A program made the translations under genes and the position numbers. The notes under the pieces are model-generated. The model ran no database searches and had not been told where the DNA came from. It worked only from the letters and a program-made list of their open reading frames with translations. Positions 56,228-64,000 of a DNA stretch of 64,000 nucleotides are shown here, one piece after another. The stretch is from the NCBI RefSeq assembly GCF_004216665.1, contig NZ_SGWY01000001.1, forward strand, positions 372,001-436,000, in the 5' to 3' direction. How positions within the stretch are numbered: position 1 is the first letter of the stretch; each line of letters opens with the position of its first letter. Origin of the DNA: Agromyces ramosus. GTDB taxonomy: Bacteria; Actinomycetota; Actinomycetes; Actinomycetales; Microbacteriaceae.

Positions 56228-57529
56228 GTGAGCGAGCGCACCCCCGCCGGCGACCGGCACGGCCGGCGGCCGGGTCCGCCCGAGGAGTCGGGCCGCGAGG
56301 CGTCCGCACCTCCCGCTGCGTCGTCGGAGGACCCCCTCGACCTCGAGCCGAGCGCCCGTGAGCGGTTCGACGCGCTCAGCCAGCCGATCCGCCACCGGTT
56401 CGAGGAGCCGATCACCAGGGTCTCGACCCTGACGCAGAAGACCATGGCCCTCTTCCCGGTGCGCGTGTGGCGCCACTTCCTCGCACGCAACGGCTTCATC
56501 CTCTCGGCGGGCATGAGCTACCAGGCGCTCTTCGCGATCTTCGCGGCCGTCTACGTCGTGTTCGCCGTGGCGGGCATCTGGCTGACCGGCAACGAGGAGG
56601 CCCTCAACGCCTTCATCGCCCTCCTGAACAGCTTCGCGCCGGGCCTCGTCGGCGACGACGGCATCATCTCGACCGACGACCTCGTCACGATCGCGACGAC
56701 GAGCACGAGCCTGTTCGGATGGACGGGCGCCGTGGCCCTGGCCGGCCTCATCTGGACCGCCATCGGCTGGATCACGTACTCGCGGATCGCGGTGCGCAGC
56801 ATCTTCGGACTGCCCAAGGACACGCGCGCCTACGCACTGCTGAAGACGCGCGACTTCGTGGTGGGACTCGCCTTCGGCACGATCCTCATCATCGCGACCA
56901 TCCTGACCGTGGCGACGACCTCGTTCTTCGGGTGGCTTGCGACACTGCTCGGACTGGCGGACGAATCCATCTGGTCGAACCTGATGCTGCAGGCGGGCTC
57001 GGTGCTCGTCATCTTCGTGATCGACACGCTCGCGCTCGCGACGCTGTTCCGGTTCCTCTCCGGCGCCGCGATGCCGTGGCGGCGCATGTGGATCGGATCG
57101 CTCCTCGGATCGGCGGCGCTCTCGGTGCTGCAGCTCCTCGGCGGGTACGTGATCACGGGCGCGGGCAACAATCCCCTGCTGGCGACCTTCGCGGTGTTCA
57201 TCGCGCTGCTGCTGTGGTTCCGGCTCACCGGCATCGTCATCCTCGTCGCGGCGAGCTGGATCGCCGTCGAGGCGTTCGACGCGCACGAGAGCCTGCGGCT
57301 CGTCACGCCGGAGCAGCTCGTCGAGGAGGAGCGGGCACGCGAGCAGCGCGCACTCGTCACTGCGGCGCGCGTGCGCGTGCGCGACGCCGAGCAGGAGCTC
57401 GCCGAGGCGAACTGGCTCGAGCGGATCCCGGCGCGGCGCCGGCTCACCCGGGCTCAGGAGGCGCTGGCGCGTGCGGAGGCGGAGCTGACGCCCCTGGCGG
57501 CGCAGGGGGACGTCGGAGGGCTCCCCTAG
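56228..57529 (+). CDS. YihY/YhjD/BrkB-family inner-membrane protein
   Basis: A 433-residue protein. A charged N-terminus of about 75 residues is followed by six transmembrane helices. FILSAGMSYQALFAIFAAVYVVF, IGWITYSRIAVRSIFG, FLSGAAMPWRRMWIGSLLGS and GNNPLLATFAVFIALLLWFRLTG are YihY-family motifs. The C-terminal 100 residues form a charged coiled coil (EEERAREQRALV and on). The family was once taken for RNase BN; its role in the envelope is not settled. GTG start from a leaderless-type promoter. xthA follows after 10 bases. Confidence 0.85.
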   Translation: MSERTPAGDRHGRRPGPPEESGREASAPPAASSEDPLDLEPSARERFDALSQPIRHRFEEPITRVSTLTQKTMALFPVRVWRHFLARNGFILSAGMSYQALFAIFAAVYVVFAVAGIWLTGNEEALNAFIALLNSFAPGLVGDDGIISTDDLVTIATTSTSLFGWTGAVALAGLIWTAIGWITYSRIAVRSIFGLPKDTRAYALLKTRDFVVGLAFGTILIIATILTVATTSFFGWLATLLGLADESIWSNLMLQAGSVLVIFVIDTLALATLFRFLSGAAMPWRRMWIGSLLGSAALSVLQLLGGYVITGAGNNPLLATFAVFIALLLWFRLTGIVILVAASWIAVEAFDAHESLRLVTPEQLVEEERAREQRALVTAARVRVRDAEQELAEANWLERIPARRRLTRAQEALARAEAELTPLAAQGDVGGLP

Positions 57530-57532
57530 GAT
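57527..57532 (+). promoter_or_regulatory. Start-adjacent -10 box of xthA overlapping the upstream stop codon
   Basis: TAGGAT begins with the TAG stop of the YihY gene and ends 7 bases before ATG 57540. CGAAGGC in the spacer is a possible weak ribosome site. Confidence 0.45.
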
Positions 57533-57539
57533 CGAAGGC

Positions 57540-59415
<1,876 letters not shown>

Positions 59416-59417
59416 GC

Positions 59418-59993
59418 ATGCGGCCGGTCGCCATCCGAACGGCGCGGCTCGTCCTCGACGAACCGACGCTCGCCGACGCCGACCGGGTCGCCGAGTACTG
59501 CCGGGATCCCCTCTTCGAGCGGTACCTCACGACGCCGTGGCCCTACTCCCGGGCCGACGCGGAGGCCTTCCTCGGCGTGTTCGTGCCCGAGTCGTGGGCC
59601 AGTGGCACCGAGCGCACCTGGGCGATCCGCCGTGCGCCGGGCGGCGAGCTGCTCGGCGTGATCGGCGTGCGCGAGCCGCGCCACGAGATCGGCTACTGGA
59701 TGGGCGCCGCCCATCGCGGTGCCGGGCTCATGACCGAGGCGGCGGTCGCGGTCGCCGACTGGGCGCTCGCCGGGGGCGTCCGCGGTGCCACCACGCTGTT
59801 CTGGCGTGCCGTCGAGGGCAACGTGGCGTCCGCCCGGGTGGCGCGGGCCGCCGGGTTCCGGCGGATCGAGCCGGCCGATCCCACCGTCCCGGCGCGCGAC
59901 GGCGACGCGCTGCCCGCCTGGCATGCCGTGCGCACGGTCCCCGCGGATCCGCGCGCCTTCGAGAGCTGGACCGACATCCTGGGGCCGGGGTGA
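59418..59993 (+). CDS. GNAT-family N-acetyltransferase
   Basis: A 191-residue acetyltransferase of the RimJ/RimL-like branch. TARLVLDEPTLADADRVAEYCRD opens the fold, and IGYWMGAAHRGAGLMTEA carries the acetyl-CoA pyrophosphate loop. FWRAVEGNVASARVARAAGFRR is the usual C-terminal motif. The substrate (a protein N-terminus or a small amine) is unknown. It begins 2 bases behind trpS and overlaps the next gene by 4 bases. Confidence 0.85.
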   Translation: MRPVAIRTARLVLDEPTLADADRVAEYCRDPLFERYLTTPWPYSRADAEAFLGVFVPESWASGTERTWAIRRAPGGELLGVIGVREPRHEIGYWMGAAHRGAGLMTEAAVAVADWALAGGVRGATTLFWRAVEGNVASARVARAAGFRRIEPADPTVPARDGDALPAWHAVRTVPADPRAFESWTDILGPG

Positions 59994-60739
59994 CCGGCGA
60001 AACCGCATCGCCCGTGGTGCTGTTCGACCTCGATGACACGCTGATGGCGCACCGCGAGGCGGTGGCCACCGGCATCCTCCGTCACATGCGCGAACGCGCA
60101 TACGAGGGCGACGAGCGAGCTGCGGCCGGCCGCTGGCACGAGCTCGAGGAGGAGCACTACACGGCCTACCTCGAGGGCGCGCTGAGCTTCGAGGGCCAGC
60201 GTCGCGCACGGGCGGCTGCCTTCGCGCGCGAGTTCGGCGACGAGCTCGACGAGCGGGCGGCGAGCGCGTGGTTCGCCGAGTACTTCCGCCACTACCGCGA
60301 CTCCTGGGCGCTGCACGACGACGTGCTGCCCGCGTTGGACGCCCTCGCCACCGCACTGCCCCGAGTGCGGCTCGGCATCGTGACGAACGGCGAGCTCGAG
60401 TTCCAGACGGCCAAGATCGTGCGACTCGCCCTGCACGGTCGCGTCGAGCACGTGATCGCGTCGGGCGAGCTCGGCATCGCGAAGCCCGATCCCGGCATCT
60501 TCCACGAGGCGCTCGATCGGTTCGCGCGCACGGGCCCCGTGTCGGCGGCGGCCTACGTGGGCGATCGCCTGCGCACCGACGCCATCGGCGCGGCGCGGGC
60601 CGGGCTCGTCGGCGTCTGGCTCAACCGGCACGGCGTCCGCCCTCCCGACGACGAGGCGGCCGAGGCGATCGACGTCGGCGTGGTGGAGATCCACCGCCTC
60701 GACGAGCTCGCCGCGCGGCTCGTGCCGCGCCTCGGCTGA
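59990..60739 (+). CDS. HAD-superfamily hydrolase
   Basis: A 249-residue phosphatase-like protein. Motif I is LFDLDDTLMA with nucleophile Asp13 and Asp15, motif II is IVTNGE, motif III has the Lys in IAKPDPGIF, and motif IV is YVGDRLRTDAIGA. An alpha-helical cap lies between motifs I and II (C1 type). The substrate is not predictable; a YjjG-like nucleotide phosphatase is one option. GTG 59990 overlaps the acetyltransferase stop by 4 bases (GTGA). Confidence 0.85.
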   Translation: MTGETASPVVLFDLDDTLMAHREAVATGILRHMRERAYEGDERAAAGRWHELEEEHYTAYLEGALSFEGQRRARAAAFAREFGDELDERAASAWFAEYFRHYRDSWALHDDVLPALDALATALPRVRLGIVTNGELEFQTAKIVRLALHGRVEHVIASGELGIAKPDPGIFHEALDRFARTGPVSAAAYVGDRLRTDAIGAARAGLVGVWLNRHGVRPPDDEAAEAIDVGVVEIHRLDELAARLVPRLG

Positions 60740-60779
60740 ACGCCGCGCGGCGCACTCGCGGCGCGACGAGGGAACGGGC

Positions 60780-60801
60780 CGGGCGCACCCCCATGCGCCC
60801 G
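60780..60801. terminator. Bidirectional hairpin between the HAD gene and glpK
   Basis: CGGGCGCA, loop CCCCCA, TGCGCCCG: an 8-bp perfect stem in the 93-base convergent gap. No T-tract. Confidence 0.6.
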
Positions 60802-60832
60802 ACGCGTCTTCTCACCGTACCCTCGGTGAGGC

Positions 60833-62347
60833 CTACGCCACGTCCTCGTCGACCCAGTCGAGGGTCTTCGTGACGGCCTTCTTCCAGTTGCGATCGAGGC
60901 GCTCCCGCTCCGCCTCGTCCATCGCCGGCGTCCAGCGGCGATCCTCCTGCCAGTTCTGCGCGAGCTCGCCGAGGCCCGACCAGAAGCCGACCGCGAGTCC
61001 CGCCGCGTACGCCGCGCCGAGCGCGGTCGTCTCCGCGACGACCGGACGCACCACCGGCACGCCGAGGATGTCCGCCTGGAACTGGAGCAGGGTGTCGTTC
61101 GCGGTCGCGCCGCCGTCGACCCGCAGCTCGGTGAGGTCGATACCGGCGTCGGCGTTGACGGCCTCCACGACGTCGCGGGTCTGGAAGGCGATCGCCTCGT
61201 GTGCCGCCCGCGCGAGGTGCCCCTTGTTCACGTACCGCGTGAGCCCGACGAGCGCGCCGCGTGCATCGGGACGCCAGTAGGGGGCGAAGAGCCCCGAGAA
61301 CGCCGGTACGAAGTACGCGCCGCCGTTGTCCTCGACGCTGTTCGCGAGCGCCTCGACCTCGGACGCCGAGGAGATCAGCCCGAGGTTGTCGCGGAGCCAT
61401 TGGATCAGCGATCCCGTCACCGCGATGGAGCCCTCAAGCGCGTAGTGCACGGGCTGGTCGCCCAGCTTGTAGCCGACGGTGGTGAGCAGGCCGTTCCTCG
61501 AATGCACGATCTCCTCACCGGTGTTGAAGATGAGGAAGTTGCCGGTGCCGTAGGTGTTCTTCGCCTCGCCGGCGTCGAACGCCGCCTGGCCGAAGGTCGC
61601 GGCCTGCTGGTCGCCGAGGATGCCGGCGATGGGCGTGCCCCGCAGCAGGGAGTGCTCGTTCGCGGCCCCGTACACCTCGGACGACGACCGGATCTCGGGC
61701 ATCATCGAGCGGGGCACGCCGAACGCGGCGAGGATGTCGTCGCGCCAGCCGAGCGTCTCGAGGTCCATGAACATCGTGCGGCTCGCGTTCGTGACATCCG
61801 TCGCGTGGACGCCCCCGTCGACGCCACCGGTGAGGTTCCAGAGCACCCACGTGTCGGTGGTGCCGAAGAGCAGGTCGCCGGCCTCGGCCTTCTCGCGCGC
61901 TCCGGGCACGTTCTCGAGGATCCACACGATCTTCGTGCCCGAGAAGTACGTCGCGAGCGGGAGTCCGACGTCCTGCTTGAACCGCTCGACGCCGCCGTCG
62001 GCCGCGAGCCGGTCGACGATGGGCTGCGTGCGGGTGTCCTGCCACACGATCGCGTTGTACACGGGCTCGCCGGTGCGCCGATCCCAGACCACCGCGGTCT
62101 CGCGCTGGTTCGTGATGCCGACGGCCGCGATGTCGTGCCGGGTGAGGTTCGCCCTGCCCAGTGCCTGGCCGATCACCTCGCCGGTGTTGCGCCAGATCTC
62201 GGCGGGGTCGTGCTCGACCCAGCCGGCCTTCGGGAAGATCTGCTCGTGCTCGAGTTGCCCGGTCGAGATGATCGAGCCGGCCTTGTCGAAGATGATCGCG
62301 CGCGACGAGGTGGTGCCCTGGTCGATCGCGAGGACGTAGTCAGCCAT
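60833..62347 (-). CDS. glpK: Glycerol kinase
   Basis: This enzyme phosphorylates glycerol to glycerol-3-phosphate. The 504-residue FGGY kinase has [15 protein letters not shown] at the ATP site, [31 protein letters not shown] and the ATP-binding [18 protein letters not shown]. The Arg and Asp residues around the glycerol site are in place. Third gene of glpD-glpF-glpK; 56 bases behind glpF. Confidence 0.96.
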   Translation of the reverse strand: MADYVLAIDQGTTSSRAIIFDKAGSIISTGQLEHEQIFPKAGWVEHDPAEIWRNTGEVIGQALGRANLTRHDIAAVGITNQRETAVVWDRRTGEPVYNAIVWQDTRTQPIVDRLAADGGVERFKQDVGLPLATYFSGTKIVWILENVPGAREKAEAGDLLFGTTDTWVLWNLTGGVDGGVHATDVTNASRTMFMDLETLGWRDDILAAFGVPRSMMPEIRSSSEVYGAANEHSLLRGTPIAGILGDQQAATFGQAAFDAGEAKNTYGTGNFLIFNTGEEIVHSRNGLLTTVGYKLGDQPVHYALEGSIAVTGSLIQWLRDNLGLISSASEVEALANSVEDNGGAYFVPAFSGLFAPYWRPDARGALVGLTRYVNKGHLARAAHEAIAFQTRDVVEAVNADAGIDLTELRVDGGATANDTLLQFQADILGVPVVRPVVAETTALGAAYAAGLAVGFWSGLGELAQNWQEDRRWTPAMDEAERERLDRNWKKAVTKTLDWVDEDVA

Positions 62348-62403
62348 CTGAGAACTCCGTTGCTGTCAGTGATTGGTGGCGGTTGGTGGGCGGATGCCGC
62401 GGA

Positions 62404-63165
62404 TCAGCCGATCAGCGGCAGGAGGGGGATCGCGGCGAAGCCGGCCAGCACGCCGCCGATGATCGGGCCGACGACGGGGACCCACGAGTACGACCAGTCG
62501 CTGCCGCCCTTGCCCTGGATGGGGAGGAAGGCGTGCGCGAGCCGGGGGCCGAGGTCGCGGGCGGGGTTGATCGCGTACCCGGTCGGTCCACCGAGGGACG
62601 CGCCGATGCCGATCACGAGGAGGGCCACGGGCAGCGCGCCGAGCGCGGCGAGTCCGCCATCGCCCTGGCGCCCGCCGCCGAAGCCGATGACGACGAAGAC
62701 CAGCACGAACGTGCCGATGATCTCGGTGACGAGGTTCCAGCCGTACGAGCGGATCGCAGGGCCGGTCGAGAACACGCCCAGCTTGTTCGCGGCGACCGGC
62801 TCGGCGTCGAAGTGCTGCTTGTACGCCACCCAGCAGAACACCGCGCCGATGATGGCGCCGATCAGCTGCGCGGCGATGTACGTGAGCACCGAGACGACGT
62901 TCACCGGCACGCCCATGCCGAACTCGGTGGCGCCGTTGGCCACGAGGCCGAGCGTGACGGCCGGGTTCAGCTGCGCACCCGAGGCGTACGAGACCGTGAC
63001 GCCGGCGAAGACCGCGAGCCCCCAGCCGAAGTTCACCATGAGGAACCCGCCGTTGTTGCCCTTCGTCTTCGCGAGCGCGACGTTCGCGACGACGCCGCAG
63101 CCGAGCAGCACGAGCATGGCGGTGCCGACGAGTTCCGCGAGGAACACGATTCCGAGATTGTCCAC
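62404..63165 (-). CDS. glpF: Glycerol uptake facilitator (MIP family)
   Basis: A 253-residue aquaglyceroporin with six helices and two NPA half-helices, LNPAVT and INPARDLGPRL. The Asp right after the second NPAR is the usual mark of glycerol-permeable members. GTG 63165 has GGAAGG at 5 bases. Upstream, tandem hairpins at 63191-63257 lie in the expected leader. Located between glpD and glpK, as expected for glycerol catabolism. Confidence 0.93.
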   Translation of the reverse strand: MDNLGIVFLAELVGTAMLVLLGCGVVANVALAKTKGNNGGFLMVNFGWGLAVFAGVTVSYASGAQLNPAVTLGLVANGATEFGMGVPVNVVSVLTYIAAQLIGAIIGAVFCWVAYKQHFDAEPVAANKLGVFSTGPAIRSYGWNLVTEIIGTFVLVFVVIGFGGGRQGDGGLAALGALPVALLVIGIGASLGGPTGYAINPARDLGPRLAHAFLPIQGKGGSDWSYSWVPVVGPIIGGVLAGFAAIPLLPLIG

Positions 63166-63190
63166 GTTGACCTTCCTTCTCTGCGTGGTG

Positions 63191-63257
63191 AGCGCGCCGC
63201 ACGGCGCGCTCCGGTGGAGCCAGGGAGCACGCCGCACGGCGTGCTGCGGTGGTGCCG
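63191..63257 (-). repeat. Tandem 32-base repeat forming twin hairpins before glpF
   Basis: Unit 1 is 63191-63222 and unit 2 is 63226-63257, 35 bases apart. They differ at about five positions. Each folds on a CGCC-GCAC-GGCG core: 9 bp (63190-63211) and 8 bp (63226-63245). One stem pair differs as G-C against A-T, so both sides changed together and pairing was kept. They stand 25-80 bases before the glpF start, in the glpD-glpF gap. No other gene is seen in 63166-63391. Confidence 0.7.
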
Positions 63258-63317
63258 GGGGCGATTGGCCCCGAGGTAACGTACCGACCGGGCGACCCGC
63301 GAGAGGGCTGTTCCGGT

Positions 63318-63331
63318 TGCACATGCGTGCA
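63318..63331. promoter_or_regulatory. Short inverted repeat in the glpD-glpF gap
   Basis: TGCAC-ATGC-GTGCA: 5-bp arms with a 4-base centre, about 150 bases before glpF. It might be an operator for a glycerol regulator; the short arms make this weak. Confidence 0.25.
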
Positions 63332-63391
63332 GATCTCGAGGGTCTGAGAGGGCGCGCGCGACCGACGTCGGCCGGGCCGATCCCGCCCCGT

Positions 63392-64000
63392 TCAGGCCGC
63401 CGGTGCGAGGTCCCGCAGGCGTACGCCGTGCCGATCGGCGAGCAGCGAGCGCGTGGCGGCGACCTCCTGCGCGCGGCGCTCGACGCTCCATGCGAGGACC
63501 CGCGCGGCGGCATCGGCGAGCTCGTCGAGCAACGGCGCACTGAGCGTGCCGGTGAACGCGATGCTCGTGCGGCGCAGCACGAGGTCGGGCAGGTGCACGA
63601 CTCGCTCGTTGCGCAGGAGCCAGGCGATCTCGAGGCGGGTGTAGTCGGGGTGGTGCTCGAGCGGGGCGTCGCGTTCGCCCTCGATCGCGGCGAGGAACGC
63701 CTCGGCCCGCGTGCCGTAGCGCTCGAGGAGCTGTGCGGCGCGGTCGCGTCCGACCTCGTCGCCGTGCGACGCGAGCCACACCCGTCGGGCGTCGTCGGTG
63801 GTCGGGTACCCCGCGCCACCGCCGATCGCGAGTCCCTTCGTCGATCGCAGGCGGTCGCGCCCGATGAGCTCGAGCACCTCGTCGGAGAGGTGCTCCGCGA
63901 GGGCACGGAAGGTGGTCCACTTCCCGCCGACGAGGCTGAGCAGCGTCGTGCCCGGGCGCTCCGAGACCTCGGCCCGCTCGATGCGGTAGTCCCGCGAGAC
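63392..64000 (-). CDS. glpD: Glycerol-3-phosphate dehydrogenase, C-terminal part (5' end outside window)
   Basis: The 203 visible codons run open to the right edge. TLLSLVGGKWTTFRALAEH is the conserved GGKWTT(Y/F)R stretch of GlpD. The rest is the C-terminal helical domain (IGRDRLRSTKGLAIGGG, LERYGTRAEAFLA, ERRAQEVAATRSL). GlpD oxidises glycerol-3-phosphate to dihydroxyacetone phosphate and passes electrons to quinone. It is the first gene of the glycerol set. The N-terminal FAD domain must lie beyond base 64000. Confidence 0.9.
   Translation of the reverse strand, partial: VSRDYRIERAEVSERPGTTLLSLVGGKWTTFRALAEHLSDEVLELIGRDRLRSTKGLAIGGGAGYPTTDDARRVWLASHGDEVGRDRAAQLLERYGTRAEAFLAAIEGERDAPLEHHPDYTRLEIAWLLRNERVVHLPDLVLRRTSIAFTGTLSAPLLDELADAAARVLAWSVERRAQEVAATRSLLADRHGVRLRDLAPAA

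Noticed and set aside
63190..63257. Start of a CRISPR array
   Set aside because: Only two units 35 bases apart with no variable spacer of useful length, and strong internal hairpins.

Overview
The window is about 70% GC with GTG and ATG starts, dense short-gap operons and an actinobacterial gene repertoire. Examples are an acyl-CoA carboxylase with an epsilon subunit, a biotin ligase without a DNA-binding domain, an LpdA-type quinone reductase and LytR-CpsA-Psr wall ligase. Content and composition fit Actinomycetota, most likely the family Microbacteriaceae; the genus cannot be fixed from sequence alone. No rRNA, tRNA, insertion sequence, prophage or CRISPR array was seen.

Region 1 (1-22 kb) is a cell-surface glycan locus. 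It encodes the whole dTDP-L-rhamnose pathway, split into rmlC-rmlA (minus) and rmlB-rmlD (plus). It also has a Wzm/Wzt polysaccharide exporter, four glycosyltransferases (one a GT2-GT4 fusion), an acyltransferase, a methyltransferase, a polytopic GT-C-like protein, an LCP ligase and two tandem GtrA-like proteins. A secreted repeat protein runs off the left edge. purE and purK are embedded here.

Region 2 (22-38 kb) is a conserved actinobacterial block: PH-domain protein, birA, accD, accE, maf and accA3, followed by a lipoprotein, a short-chain dehydrogenase, an amino-acid permease and an LpdA-like flavoprotein. Three items look inserted: a DarT-like ADP-ribosyltransferase gene without a visible antitoxin, a kinase/pseudokinase/regulator module, and an RNA methyltransferase.

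Region 3 (38-52.5 kb) is a nucleoside scavenging island. It has two BMP-type nucleoside-binding lipoproteins, one ABC importer (ATPase plus two permeases), cytidine deaminase, pyrimidine-nucleoside phosphorylase, adenosine deaminase, purine nucleoside phosphorylase and a phosphohexomutase-family enzyme that may act as phosphopentomutase. A PTS IIA/IIB pair without a IIC gene sits at the end of the operon. manC follows.

Region 4 (52.6-64 kb) carries sdhCDAB, a YihY-family membrane protein, then xthA, trpS, an acetyltransferase and a HAD hydrolase. It closes with the glycerol genes glpD (cut by the right edge), glpF and glpK. The order lpdA, PNP, mutase, add, deoA, cdd, sdhCDAB and the purE/purK-accA3 block match the order I recall from Mycobacterium tuberculosis, so this is old synteny with lineage-specific insertions.

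Two window-wide patterns stand out. Many genes have a TANNNT box only 6-8 bases before the start codon, which suggests leaderless transcripts. The octamer GGATGCCG/CGGCATCC is strongly over-represented in coding DNA and uses codons that are otherwise rare here.
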